The notes under the pieces are model-generated. The model saw only the letters and a program-made list of their open reading frames with translations, did not search any database and was not told where the DNA came from. A DNA stretch of 64,000 nt from Roseihalotalea indica (GTDB lineage: Bacteria > Bacteroidota > Bacteroidia > Cytophagales > Cyclobacteriaceae). Positions 17,336 through 27,152 of this stretch are shown one piece after another (the stretch's first letter is position 1; the number at the start of each line of letters is the position of its first letter). The stretch spans positions 62,001-126,000 of the forward strand of contig NZ_JAINFL010000010.1 in the NCBI RefSeq assembly GCF_022458895.1, read 5' to 3'. Made by a program: the position numbers and the translations under genes.

Positions 17336-19804
17336 ATGAAAACGCCAAACCCTCTATTAAAACTTTCTTACTTATTACTATTCTCTCTGCTTATCGTAAT
17401 CAGCGCCTGTCAAGAAGATAAGGATGAGCCTGTTCCGGGTTCTCCACCTACAGTAAATGCGGGCGGTAACCTTACAGGCACAGTCAATAGCACGGTTGCG
17501 CTCAATGGAACCGCCACGGACCCCGATGGTGACGCCTTAACCATTAACTGGAGCATCACTACTCGCCCAGACGGAAGCAGTGCCACAATTACCAATGCTT
17601 CTAACCTCAATGCTTCGTTTGTTCCTGACCTGCCTGGAACTTACACAGTACAACTTTCTGCTGACGACGGCAACTACGATCCGGTAACTGCTGAAGCTAT
17701 CGTGACCGTAGAAGAAAGCGTAGGCGAACCGCCGGTGCCGTTTATTGTTGCAGAAAATGGCCGAGAAATTAGCGAAGGTAATGACAATAATACGGTAACC
17801 GTAAATACGGGCTTCGTGTTAGATGGTAGCAACACCCTAGACCCTGATACTGATAAAGGCGATCTAACCTTTACCTGGGAAGTTACTGAAACTCCCGATA
17901 ATAGTGAGTCTGCGTCGATCACTTCAGCAACCAACACTCCTGATCATGCCATTTTCACTCCGGATATGATTGGTGCGTATACCATTCGCCTGACCGTGAC
18001 TGACCCGGATGGAAACACTGCATCAGCTGAGGCAACTGTAATAGCAGATGCCAATCCAGTAGAAGTTTCGGGCACTATCAGCGCCGATACCGTTTGGAGA
18101 GATTTATTTGCTGACCCGAATGTACCCGATTATTTAGCAGTAGGTAACCTTAGCATTGCCGCTAAACTGACTGTAGAACCGGGAGTTGTGGTTTATTATG
18201 ATGAAGATGTAACGATGACTATTGAAGAAAACGGCGGTGAGCTTATTGCTGACGGCACCGCTGACAACGGTATTGTATTCACCAGCTCTGATGTGGAAGG
18301 TGATATTCATTGGGGTGGGCTATTAATAAAATCCAGCAGTAGCAACAACATCCTGAACTTTGCTACAGTAAGCTACGCCGGTGGATATGACAATTTAGTG
18401 TACTCCAGCGGATATAGAAAGGCTGGTATCGCTATTGATGAGAATGGCAAGTTAAAAATGACAAATTCCACTATTGCTAATAATGATAGCGACGGAATGT
18501 TTATCATTGGTTCCAATAGCCTCACCCAGTTTGAAAGCAATACCTTTGCTAATAATAAAGACTATGCAATGTCAATCTCTATCAACCAAGCCGGAGTGAT
18601 CGACGCTGCTACTACGCTTGCCGACAACCCAGATACTGAAAAACGGGAGAATGTTGTAAGAATATACGACTCATCTTTAAATGAAGACCAAACCTGGACT
18701 ACCTTAAATAATGATGCCAGCTATGTATTGGTAGGGGATGTAACCCTCAATGCCGACCTTACTCTTAGTGCTGGTGCACGATTAGAGTTTGATGAAAATA
18801 TCTGGATGAAGGTAGCTACCGGCGGGGCCATCATCGCCAATGGTACCGAAGATAATAAGATAGTCTTCACTAGCTCAAGTTCTGATGAAGGTCAGTATTG
18901 GGGAGGCATATTGGTGGAATCCAGCAGCGCTAATAACTTGCTCAACCATGTAGTTGTCTCTTATGGAGGCGGATATGAAAACTTGATCTACTATCGTGGA
19001 TATCAAAAAGCAAACTTAGCTATTGCCGATGATGGTAAAATTGCTATCACAAATTCTGAAGTATCACATAGTGATGGATACGGGATATTTGCCAGCATAG
19101 ACGCTGAGATATCAGGTTTTACTAACAACAATCTCCATGATATTACCAGCTATCCTATTTATATGCCTATCAATTTAGTAGGTATGATTGATGCCAATAC
19201 GACCATTACCAGCAATAATGACGATGTGGTAGCTATCTTCGAATCAACGCTGAGCAGTGAGGCATCTTACAATGATACAGATAATCCTGAATGGGTAGCC
19301 CTGGCTGAAAACGCAAAGTATTTGTTCACGGGCAATGCTACTATTGAAGATGACTTAATACTAGCAGAAGGAGCTTATCTGGCTTTTGAGGAAATGGTTT
19401 ATATGAAAGTGAGCTCAAGCGGCTCTATCAAAGCAGTAGGTACGGCCGATAATAAGGTTACATTAACCGCCTACGATCAAAGTGGAAATGATAATTGGGG
19501 AGGATTACTCATTCAGTCTGATGATAATAATGAACTTCGTAATGCTGAAGTATCATATGCCGGAAAGTACGCAAACCTTATTTATATCAGTGGTTATAAG
19601 GCTGCTAATATCGCGGTAGACGATAACGCATCTTTAGATTTATATGATACAACAGTCTCCAACAGTGATGATTACGGCCTGATTGTGCACCCGGATGGAG
19701 AAGTAAATGGCCTTACCAAAAGTGATGCCGACGCAGCCACTACCGTGAAAAATGCTAATAGCTTTTCCGGTAATAGCAACACTGATGAAATTGTCTTTTT
19801 CTAA
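17336..19804 (+). CDS. PKD-like and parallel beta-helix surface lipoprotein with threefold internal repeat
   Basis: 822 aa, with a lipobox SAC (Cys25). Two PKD/Ig-like domains (about 37-127 and 133-240) have the signatures GTATDPDGDALTINW, LPGTYTVQLSADDG and IGAYTIRLTVTDPDG. The rest is three copies of a module of about 185 residues, each with a WGGLLI/WGGILV core, a V(S)YAGGY or VSYGGGY turn and a short beta-helix tail. This is typical of a right-handed parallel beta-helix. Such proteins bind or cleave polysaccharide or act as adhesins, but no lyase catalytic set is recognisable. Asp/Asn-rich loops suggest Ca binding. Upstream lies a short divergent gap shared with the TPR protein. Confidence 0.75.
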   Translation: MKTPNPLLKLSYLLLFSLLIVISACQEDKDEPVPGSPPTVNAGGNLTGTVNSTVALNGTATDPDGDALTINWSITTRPDGSSATITNASNLNASFVPDLPGTYTVQLSADDGNYDPVTAEAIVTVEESVGEPPVPFIVAENGREISEGNDNNTVTVNTGFVLDGSNTLDPDTDKGDLTFTWEVTETPDNSESASITSATNTPDHAIFTPDMIGAYTIRLTVTDPDGNTASAEATVIADANPVEVSGTISADTVWRDLFADPNVPDYLAVGNLSIAAKLTVEPGVVVYYDEDVTMTIEENGGELIADGTADNGIVFTSSDVEGDIHWGGLLIKSSSSNNILNFATVSYAGGYDNLVYSSGYRKAGIAIDENGKLKMTNSTIANNDSDGMFIIGSNSLTQFESNTFANNKDYAMSISINQAGVIDAATTLADNPDTEKRENVVRIYDSSLNEDQTWTTLNNDASYVLVGDVTLNADLTLSAGARLEFDENIWMKVATGGAIIANGTEDNKIVFTSSSSDEGQYWGGILVESSSANNLLNHVVVSYGGGYENLIYYRGYQKANLAIADDGKIAITNSEVSHSDGYGIFASIDAEISGFTNNNLHDITSYPIYMPINLVGMIDANTTITSNNDDVVAIFESTLSSEASYNDTDNPEWVALAENAKYLFTGNATIEDDLILAEGAYLAFEEMVYMKVSSSGSIKAVGTADNKVTLTAYDQSGNDNWGGLLIQSDDNNELRNAEVSYAGKYANLIYISGYKAANIAVDDNASLDLYDTTVSNSDDYGLIVHPDGEVNGLTKSDADAATTVKNANSFSGNSNTDEIVFF

Positions 19805-19944
19805 TCTAATGCTAACCAATATGGGGCCGTTTGCTTACAAATGGCTCCGTATTGCTATAACAAAATTCTGATCTAAGTCGATAGTAAATCGCATTATTCT
19901 TACTTACTTTACTATTCTTTATAACCAGATTAACTAACAAAACC

Positions 19945-20535
19945 ATGAAAAAATTATGCACAATCTTTGCCGTTCTGGCACTACTCAGCTATTCAGCTCA
20001 AGCCCAAAGCACTGTCCGAGTTGATGGAGGAGGGAGCGATCTCGCGTACGAAAAAGGAACAACCATCTTTGATGCAGGAATTGGATTTGGTAATGCCTAC
20101 GGTGGGTACTATGCCTGGGGCGGACTGGGTGGAGGGGTTCCCATCTCAGCATCCTTAGAATTAGGTTTGCACGATTATTTCAGTGTAGGTCCTTATGCTG
20201 CTTTTGCTTCATATAGTTATCGCTATGTAGGATCGGGCTATCGGGCAACGTTCTTCAGTGTGGGTGCAAAAGGTTCTTTCCACTATGTTCCCCTCATCAA
20301 CGATGCATTGGACCTGAGTATTGATGCTGAAAGGGTTGATTTATATGTATCTGTATATTTAGGAGGTGAATTTTATTCTGATAATGATGATAATAATTAT
20401 GATAACCGAGCCGGTGCTGATTTTGGAACTGTGGTAGGCGGACGTTATATGTTTAACCCTAAAATTGGGGCTTATACAGAAATAGGATACGCGGCACTGG
20501 CTGTATGGACTATCGGAGTAACCTTAAACCTATAA
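19945..20535 (+). CDS. Small outer-membrane beta-barrel protein
   Basis: 196 aa, with a clean signal peptide (MKKLCTIFAVLALLSYSAQA-Q) and then alternating hydrophobic/polar beta strands rich in Gly, Tyr and Ser (GFGNAYGGYYAWGGLGGGVP; YMFNPKIGAYTEIGYAAL). It ends in the TIGVTLNL strand expected for an outer-membrane barrel. Probably 8 strands, porin- or OmpX-like. The acidic DNDDNNYDNR loop is probably extracellular. It lies 140 bases behind the beta-helix gene on the same strand and may be transcribed with it. Function unknown. Confidence 0.7.
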   Translation: MKKLCTIFAVLALLSYSAQAQSTVRVDGGGSDLAYEKGTTIFDAGIGFGNAYGGYYAWGGLGGGVPISASLELGLHDYFSVGPYAAFASYSYRYVGSGYRATFFSVGAKGSFHYVPLINDALDLSIDAERVDLYVSVYLGGEFYSDNDDNNYDNRAGADFGTVVGGRYMFNPKIGAYTEIGYAALAVWTIGVTLNL

Positions 20536-20682
20536 CCACTTACTATAAAATTAAGTATTGAAGAAAGCGGACCACCATGGATTCCGCCTTTATTATACTT
20601 GATTCTCATCTAGCGATAGCAAGATAGCCTATAAATAATAGTTTTGACTGACATCAAGCCTTTTCAGCGATGTCTAATATGC

Positions 20683-20710
20683 AAAAAGGCGGAAACCAAT
20701 CCGCCTTTTT
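20683..20710. terminator. Bidirectional terminator between convergent genes
   Basis: The stem AAAAAGGCGGA/TCCGCCTTTTT (11 bp) encloses a 6-base loop and gives a T-run in both directions. It lies between the beta-barrel gene (+, ends 20535) and the coiled-coil lipoprotein (-, ends 20736). A second, bulged GC-rich hairpin at about 20571-20592 may be an earlier plus-strand stop. Confidence 0.85.
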
Positions 20711-20735
20711 TATTAATGTTTATTGCTAATTTTGG

Positions 20736-21326
20736 TTACGCTTCATTTACTAACCAGATAAGTAAGAAGACCAATCCGGCTAAGAAAGCCAACCATCCGA
20801 TAATCTGAATAGGAAGTACAGGTATTACTCCTAGTATAATACCGGCGATCAAAAGAATAAGGGCAATTTTTAAATTCTTATCCAGATCATTGGTTTCATT
20901 AGGAGCTGCTTTAATTTCTTTCTTCAGTTCCTTAATTTCTTTGCGCAATGCTCTACGCTGGGCTTTTTGCTCCCGGGCAGTGGTATTTTCCTGCTGCATA
21001 GATTCTGCCAGAGCATTAACTCTTTTAGCCTGAGCTTTCAGCGTTTCGTTTTCGCTTTTTGCAATGGCTTTCTCTAGTTGGGCCTGTGCATGCTGAATCA
21101 TCGATTCCGGAGACTGAACTTCAGTGTTTAAGGAAACCTCCAGGGTCTTGGGGGCTTCAGAGGGTAATTTTTCAGAAGCGGGCTCTGCTGTTTGAGCACT
21201 GGCACGGGGTGTCTGCTTAAAGTAATGAGAGTTACCATACGCAGTTTTGCTAGTTTGGCACCCTGAGAGCATAGCAGAAGCACATAGGGCAATCATCATT
21301 ACCCAAAGGATTGGTTTGGTCTGCAT
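20736..21326 (-). CDS. Coiled-coil lipoprotein with two C-terminal hydrophobic segments
   Basis: A 196-aa protein of unknown function. The N-terminal lipobox LSGC (Cys23) is followed by a low-complexity linker. A charged helical stretch (about 75-145, rich in Ala, Glu, Lys and Arg; RRALRKEIKELKKEIKAA) is likely a coiled coil. The last 45 residues contain two hydrophobic segments (ALILLIAGIILGVIPVLPI and GWLAFLAGLVFLLIWLV), apparently a helical hairpin. A lipid anchor at one end and a membrane hairpin at the other is unusual and could bridge two membranes. Similar hairpin tails occur in many Bacteroidota hypothetical proteins. No neighbour explains it. Confidence 0.6.
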   Translation of the reverse strand: MQTKPILWVMMIALCASAMLSGCQTSKTAYGNSHYFKQTPRASAQTAEPASEKLPSEAPKTLEVSLNTEVQSPESMIQHAQAQLEKAIAKSENETLKAQAKRVNALAESMQQENTTAREQKAQRRALRKEIKELKKEIKAAPNETNDLDKNLKIALILLIAGIILGVIPVLPIQIIGWLAFLAGLVFLLIWLVNEA

Positions 21327-21424
21327 AGTGTTCGGTTCGGTTTAATGGATAAAATTTCCATTAAATATAAATACTTTCTTCAGATTGCCCTAAACATCCA
21401 TTCTATTAAATAGAAGTTTCCCTT

Positions 21425-24010
21425 TTACAGCCAGGTCACCAGGTTAAAATCTTGCTGATGCGGTAATAACTCGTGTTGAGGAAACATACGGAAGCCGTAT
21501 TCATAAACCCCGGAAAAGGTAACCTGGGTATCGCAAGTATACTTTACTAAAGTCCCGGCTCCTGGGTTATCGCTTGTTTTTTCAACTTCTGCCTGCGCCA
21601 ACTGATCAACCAACACAATATGATTTTTTCCATCTTGTCGGCGAGATATCAAGAGTTCCACGCCTACGTCTTCCGGTTTTAGATCTTTGAGGTCCAGAAC
21701 AATTTCAGCCTTAAAATTTTCGCCAAGCGGAAGCGGGTCATTAGCAAAGTCATAGACTGATTTTTCTATCACTTCGATATGATCCCAAACGCTGATAATT
21801 TTCGCTTTCCAATCGGCCAGATCTTTAGCCCCCTGAAACTCCGACTGGCATATCTTCTTGCGTTGCTCATCCAGCTTGTGATAAAACCGCTCGTGGTAGT
21901 CATCCATCATGCGCTTCATGGTAAACTGAGGCGCTATATAAGATATGGTATTCTTTATCCGCTTGACCCATTTCTCAGAAACACCATCAGCATTTTGCTC
22001 GTAATATTGGGGAATTAACTCATTCTCGAGCATCGCATACATCGTAGCCGCATCCAGCTCGTTTTGCACATCCTGGTTTTCATAGGCGCGTTCTTCAGAC
22101 AATGCCCAACCAGCATCTTCCCGATACCCTTCAGCCCACCAACCATCGAGTACACTGAAGTTCATGGTACCGTTCAGGGTGGCTTTCATCCCGCTGGTAC
22201 CGGAAGCTTCTAGAGGACGGGTGGGTGTATTCAGCCATACATCTACTCCTTTCACCATACGGCTAGCCAGCTCCATATCGTAATCTTCCATAAAAACCAC
22301 TTTTCCCAGAAATTCCGGACGGCCCGATATCTCTACAATCTTACGGATAAGTTCCTGACCAGCCTGGTCGGCGGGGTGGGCTTTTCCGGCAAAAATAAAT
22401 TGTACCGGACATTTAGGGTTATTGACAATCCGAGCCAGACGATCAATGTCTAGAAACAGAAGCTGGGCTCGCTTATAAGTGGCAAAACGGCGGGCAAACC
22501 CGAAAATAAGCGTGCGATCACTAAAAGAGTTTAAAATTCCAACGGTTTTCTGAGGAGATTCATGACGATCCTGCATGCTTCTCTCAATCCTATTTTTCAC
22601 AGTCTCAATGAGCTTACGCTTTAAGCTGCGCTTAATCTTCACGAGCTCGGCATCTTCTACCTGCTGAATCTTCTCCCAGTATTTAACATCTGACTGATTT
22701 TTCAGAAAATTCTTGCCAAACGTTTTGGCGTACAGCTCCTGAAATTCCTGAGAAGTCCAGGTATAGTAATGCACGCTATTCGTTACATAGTTGATGTGGA
22801 GCTCTTCCGACTCAAAACCCGGAAAGAGGGGCTGAAACATCTGCTGAGAAACTTCTCCGTGTATCTTACTAACTCCATTAATCTCTTCACTAAGGTTTAC
22901 CGCCAAATGACTCATGGAGAATTCTTCATCCCGATTATCAGGATTAATCCGGCCCAGTGCCATAAACTTTTCCCAGGCCAGACTCATGGAGTTGGTATAA
23001 TCAGAAAGGTAAGGCCACAACATAGATTCCTGAAAACTATCGTGACCAGCCGGTACAGGAGTATGGGTGGTAAATAAAGAAGAAGAACGAATAACCTCAA
23101 TTGCCTGATTATAAGTCAGTCCATTTTGTACTAACATTCGCAAGCGTTCTAGGCCGTTAAATGCAGCATGCCCCTCATTAAGGTGATATATATCAGGGGT
23201 TATTCCTAACTCATTCAATGCTCGCATTCCCCCAATTCCTAATAAAATCTCTTGTTTCAGGCGATTTTCCCGATCACCTCCATATAGGTGGTGGGTAATA
23301 GTTCTATCACCCTCCTGGTTCTCCTCAATATCAGTATCTAAAAGATACAGGGGTATTCGCCCTACCTGTGCTTTCCATAATTTTGCATAAAGCACTCTTT
23401 CAGGTAGATCAAGTTGTATTTTCACCCAAGTTCCCTGTTCATCACGTACAGGTTCAATGGGCATATAAGTAAAGCGTTGAGGATCATAATGCGCCACCTG
23501 CTCACCGTAATGTGATAAGCCTTGGCGGAAATAACCATAGCGATAGAGCAGACCGACAGCAACCATCTCAACATTTTCGTCGCTAGCCTCCTTTAGATAG
23601 TCGCCAGCCAGTACCCCCAGTCCACCAGAGTAAAGCTTAAGCGTTGAGTGGAGACCATATTCCATACAAAAATACCCGATCTTTAATGAGGAGCGCCGAT
23701 TCTTGTCATTCATGTATTTCTCAAACCGGCCTTGTACCAGCGAAAGCTGTTTCATGAATGTTTCATCTTTTAGTAACCGCTCATAATCCTGGTAATCCAG
23801 ATTATCCAGCATGGCAATCGGGTTGTGCCGATAAGCTTCCCAGCGTTGCGGATCAATCGTGCGAAACAGGTTTATGGCATCGTAGTTCCAACACCACCAA
23901 AGATTCTTTGACAAATCTTCCAGTCCTTTTAGTTTATCCGGCACCTGAGACTGGATGTACAATCTCCTCCAGCGCGGATTAGCACCGTCTTTTACTATAG
24001 TGTGGTTCAT
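21425..24010 (-). CDS. glgP: Alpha-glucan (glycogen) phosphorylase, GT35, DUF3417-type
   Basis: 861 aa. Phosphorolysis of alpha-1,4-glucan to glucose-1-phosphate in the cytosol. The N-terminal DUF3417 domain (about 20-130, LSKNLWWCWNYDAINLF) marks the actinobacterial/Bacteroidota-type alpha-glucan phosphorylase. The GT35 core shows YFCMEYGLHSTLKLYSGGLG, HLNEGHAAF, HTPVPAGHD, FAGKAHPADQAGQE and the PLP-binding lysine in ASGTSGMKATLNG. A C-terminal beta domain of about 130 residues (DLKPEDVGVELLISRR) is extra relative to the classical enzyme. It lies 85 bases after the debranching enzyme gene and forms a glycogen-degradation operon with it. Confidence 0.93.
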   Translation of the reverse strand: MNHTIVKDGANPRWRRLYIQSQVPDKLKGLEDLSKNLWWCWNYDAINLFRTIDPQRWEAYRHNPIAMLDNLDYQDYERLLKDETFMKQLSLVQGRFEKYMNDKNRRSSLKIGYFCMEYGLHSTLKLYSGGLGVLAGDYLKEASDENVEMVAVGLLYRYGYFRQGLSHYGEQVAHYDPQRFTYMPIEPVRDEQGTWVKIQLDLPERVLYAKLWKAQVGRIPLYLLDTDIEENQEGDRTITHHLYGGDRENRLKQEILLGIGGMRALNELGITPDIYHLNEGHAAFNGLERLRMLVQNGLTYNQAIEVIRSSSLFTTHTPVPAGHDSFQESMLWPYLSDYTNSMSLAWEKFMALGRINPDNRDEEFSMSHLAVNLSEEINGVSKIHGEVSQQMFQPLFPGFESEELHINYVTNSVHYYTWTSQEFQELYAKTFGKNFLKNQSDVKYWEKIQQVEDAELVKIKRSLKRKLIETVKNRIERSMQDRHESPQKTVGILNSFSDRTLIFGFARRFATYKRAQLLFLDIDRLARIVNNPKCPVQFIFAGKAHPADQAGQELIRKIVEISGRPEFLGKVVFMEDYDMELASRMVKGVDVWLNTPTRPLEASGTSGMKATLNGTMNFSVLDGWWAEGYREDAGWALSEERAYENQDVQNELDAATMYAMLENELIPQYYEQNADGVSEKWVKRIKNTISYIAPQFTMKRMMDDYHERFYHKLDEQRKKICQSEFQGAKDLADWKAKIISVWDHIEVIEKSVYDFANDPLPLGENFKAEIVLDLKDLKPEDVGVELLISRRQDGKNHIVLVDQLAQAEVEKTSDNPGAGTLVKYTCDTQVTFSGVYEYGFRMFPQHELLPHQQDFNLVTWL

Positions 24011-24095
24011 GGTTGGTTACAGTTTAAAAATTTTAAAAGTTGCAGAAAAAGCCGACGAAAAAAATCACGTTGCCGACCTTATCTGCTAGGCTTTT

Positions 24096-26099
24096 TTAAA
24101 GCGATACGGGCTGGGTAGCCTCATCATATTCCTCAATAAGTTTACCCATCCGAATAATTTCAGCTACATTCCAGGCTTGAGAAATAGCCCCCCGGGGCGC
24201 GTGGGGATAGTCACCATCATAAATCTCTGAAATGGTACTAATACCATGCTCTGGCATAACTTCTTCAAAACCACGGTACAACGAAGTAACATACGGTAGA
24301 GCCTCTTCACGTTCGCACACTTTCAGATAGGCTTCAATATAGTGCCCCATTAACCATGGCCATACGGCTCCCTGGTGGTAAGCCTGCCGCCGTTGCGTTT
24401 GGGTTCCCTGATATACTCCTCGATAATCGGGTGCGTTTGGTGAAAGGCTACGCAAGCCCCGAGGAGTAAGAAGTTCTTCTTTAACTACATCTAACACACT
24501 ACGAATTTGAGCATTGGTTAGTGGTGAATAAGGCAAGGAAGCCGCCAGTACCTGGTTGGGGCGCACTGTCCAGTCGGTAGAACTTTGATCCAGTTCAATG
24601 CGGTCGGCAAGGTATCCTTTTTGTTCGTCCCAGAACGCCTTCTGAAAAGAGGCTTTTATTTTTTCGGGAATCCCCTTCCACTCACTGAGCACTTTTTTGC
24701 CCTCGGTAGACCGGGGTCCCGCTATTTCCAAGGTAAAGCATACAGCATTGTACCAAAGTGCATTCACCTCTACTGGGAAGCCAGGCCGCTGGGTTACCGG
24801 TTTGCCATCCACGTAGGTATCCATCCAGGTAAGGGCAACACCTTCTACTCCACCGGATAGAAGACCATTGTCCTGCATTTTGATGTTATAATCGGTACCA
24901 TCTCGGTAAATCTCCAGAATTTCCCGAAGCACCTTTCCGTAACTTTTCCAGACAGCCTGTTTGTCACCCAAACGTTGGGTATATTGCTGTAATGCCCAGA
25001 AAAACCATAAGGGGGTGTCAATGGCTTCGTAGGATACCTGAGAATCATTGTACTTCCAGAAAGGGAAGAAAGCTCCCTTCCGATACTTCAGCATTGTATC
25101 CAGCACAGCTTTGAAGCTTTTCAGATCATCATGCACAAGTGATAAGCCGGGCATGGCAATAAATGCATCTCGTCCGCCTCGGCGGTAGCGCTGGTAGCTG
25201 GCGATCACATCAGTACGATCATACTTGCGAGCGTCCGGATGGCTGCGGGTCTTCAGCACAAATTGTTCGGCTGACACTTTTAAACAGTTTTCAAACGAGC
25301 TTCGGGCAGTACGTTTCCGGGTTTGCGTATTAAACATCCGCAGCAAGTTGGCTGTTTTAATCTCATCGGGCCCACCAGTGAATAGTACTACATCTCCCTT
25401 CTCAACCGTCACCTCAAAATATCCGGGCACAAATAAGTCTTCCTGGTAGTTGATACCTAGTTCAAAATCTTCCGGGTATTCTATATTATAGTACCAGTTA
25501 GCTTTAGGAACGTAGGTAGCGTTTTCGCTTACCTGCATGAAAAGCCGCTGATACTCAGGATATGGCTGCATACTAATCCCATTTTCAATCTCCTGATAAT
25601 CCGTATTAACATCATCGCTGGCCCGTCTCAATTGATTAACATTATGAAAGGCCAGGAAGGGATTCATCCGGATTGTTATGGGTTGTGATGCTTTTTCAAT
25701 AACATACCGTACCAGCACCCGATCTTCGTGCTCAACCAATAAAAACTCTCGGGTAAGCACAGCATCGTTAATCCGATAAGTTTGTTTAGGAATCGGATCA
25801 GCCGAAAAATCACGCATGTACATATAACCATTGGGATCATACTGATTCGGATATTTATGAACCCCTAAGTTAAAAGTAGCATTATTGACAATGATGGTTT
25901 CGTCAAGCGTGGATAGCAATACATGAACACCTTCCATTCCAGATTGAGGCGCCACTAATAAACCGTGATAGCGCTTAGTATTACATCCGATAATAGTGGA
26001 AGATGAGTAAGCACCGGATTTATTAGAACGAATAAATTCTTTGCTTAACGAATATGAAAGATTAAGTAATTGCTTTTTATCAAATTGAATGTAACTCAT
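24096..26099 (-). CDS. Glycogen debranching enzyme (amylo-alpha-1,6-glucosidase, GH133-like)
   Basis: 667 aa. The N-terminal domain (1-280) has the family start EFIRSNKSGAYSSSTIIGCN and RYHGLLVAP. The (alpha/alpha)6 C-terminal domain has AIDTPLWFFWALQQY, WMDTYVDGKPVTQRPGFPVE, EVNALWYNAVCF, YHQGAVWPWLMGHYIEAYL and STISEIYDGDYPHAPRGA, where the catalytic acids lie (Asp and Glu in WMD and SEIYDGD). It hydrolyses alpha-1,6 branch stubs so that the phosphorylase encoded next can continue. There is no signal peptide, which fits intracellular glycogen. It is the first gene of the two-gene unit. Confidence 0.92.
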   Translation of the reverse strand: MSYIQFDKKQLLNLSYSLSKEFIRSNKSGAYSSSTIIGCNTKRYHGLLVAPQSGMEGVHVLLSTLDETIIVNNATFNLGVHKYPNQYDPNGYMYMRDFSADPIPKQTYRINDAVLTREFLLVEHEDRVLVRYVIEKASQPITIRMNPFLAFHNVNQLRRASDDVNTDYQEIENGISMQPYPEYQRLFMQVSENATYVPKANWYYNIEYPEDFELGINYQEDLFVPGYFEVTVEKGDVVLFTGGPDEIKTANLLRMFNTQTRKRTARSSFENCLKVSAEQFVLKTRSHPDARKYDRTDVIASYQRYRRGGRDAFIAMPGLSLVHDDLKSFKAVLDTMLKYRKGAFFPFWKYNDSQVSYEAIDTPLWFFWALQQYTQRLGDKQAVWKSYGKVLREILEIYRDGTDYNIKMQDNGLLSGGVEGVALTWMDTYVDGKPVTQRPGFPVEVNALWYNAVCFTLEIAGPRSTEGKKVLSEWKGIPEKIKASFQKAFWDEQKGYLADRIELDQSSTDWTVRPNQVLAASLPYSPLTNAQIRSVLDVVKEELLTPRGLRSLSPNAPDYRGVYQGTQTQRRQAYHQGAVWPWLMGHYIEAYLKVCEREEALPYVTSLYRGFEEVMPEHGISTISEIYDGDYPHAPRGAISQAWNVAEIIRMGKLIEEYDEATQPVSL

Positions 26100-26477
26100 T
26101 CAGCTATGTTAGTTTGGTTCTTAAGAATACACATACCTATTTCGAAATGAGAGCGGTAAGTTAAAGTATTCGATTGGCCTATACGGCTTCTTAAATAAAT
26201 ATTTTGCAAAGCTGATCTTTTTTTTAAAAATAAAGTAAAATATTTACCTAAAATACCCTGCTAGGCCAAAAAATGTTTATATAAAATTGTATTTGTTCAA
26301 AGGCGACCAACTTTATTTTGTCATATCCCTTAGTACGCACAATATCAAAATTACAATTGTTTATTATTTTTTTTATATTAATTGGATTTTTTTCATCTTG
26401 CACTATTATTTCGCACTTTAGCTTTCTACAAATTCTTCGCTAGTCTTCTATATTTGTGACCGCCTGAAACCATCCTT
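26100..26477. other. Divergent intergenic region with upp -7 box
   Basis: 378 AT-rich bases between the debranching enzyme gene (-) and upp (+). TATATTTG at 26449-26456 on the plus strand matches TAnnTTTG and lies 21 bases before the upp ATG; no good -33 TTTG was found at the right distance. No exact promoter box was found for the minus-strand gene. No ORF of note and no strong hairpin. Confidence 0.5.
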
Positions 26478-27140
26478 ATGAATGACTCGCCTCATTTTGT
26501 ACTTTCTGAAACCCCTTCTATCGCTAACCGGTTTCTGGCCGAACTTCGCGATTTATCCATACAATCGGATAGAATGAGATTTCGCAGAAACCTTGAGCGT
26601 ATTGGCGAAGTATTAGCCTATGAAGTATCGAAGTCATTCAATTACCAGAATCAACAGATTTCAACTCCACTCGGCACTCATTCCACACCTTTTCCCACTT
26701 CTTCTCCCGTGCTGGTTTCAATATTAAGGGCTGGGCTTCCCCTTCACCAGGGTGTCTTAAATTATTTTGATCAGGCTGATAATGGGTTTATCGGTGCGTA
26801 TCGCAACACCGATGAACAGGATTCCCAAGGGTTCTCTATTCAGCTCGATTACGAAAGTATCCCTCCTTTACAGGATCGACCTTTATTATTAATTGATCCA
26901 ATGCTGGCCACGGGCAGAACTTTGGTAAAAGCATTGCATGGCATTACTGCTTACGGTACTCCTTCTCAAATACACATTTTATCAGCCATTGCGGCTCCGG
27001 AAGGCATCGCTTACCTTAAAAAAGAATGGTCGTCGTCCTTTTCACTATGGATTGGGGCTATTGATGATCATCTAAACGCTAAGTCATATATTGTACCCGG
27101 CTTAGGCGATGCCGGAGATCTTGCTTTCGGAAAAAAATAA
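26478..27140 (+). CDS. upp: Uracil phosphoribosyltransferase
   Basis: 220 aa, the usual length. It converts uracil and PRPP to UMP in pyrimidine salvage. The signatures are VSILRAGLPLHQGVL (flexible-loop region) and the PRPP-binding motif LLLIDPMLATGRTLVKAL, followed by IHILSAIAAPEGIAYLKKEW and the C-terminal uracil-binding YIVPGLGDAGDLAFG. It is first in a three-gene unit with a CaCA antiporter (12-base gap) and a PIG-L deacetylase (24-base gap). The grouping looks transcriptional rather than functional. Confidence 0.95.
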   Translation: MNDSPHFVLSETPSIANRFLAELRDLSIQSDRMRFRRNLERIGEVLAYEVSKSFNYQNQQISTPLGTHSTPFPTSSPVLVSILRAGLPLHQGVLNYFDQADNGFIGAYRNTDEQDSQGFSIQLDYESIPPLQDRPLLLIDPMLATGRTLVKALHGITAYGTPSQIHILSAIAAPEGIAYLKKEWSSSFSLWIGAIDDHLNAKSYIVPGLGDAGDLAFGKK

Positions 27141-27152
27141 TAAGCGCAAATC

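Noticed and set aside
20571..20592. First hairpin after the beta-barrel gene as a certain terminator
   Set aside because: The stem has a bulge and the following T-run is short and broken; the second hairpin at 20683 is far better.
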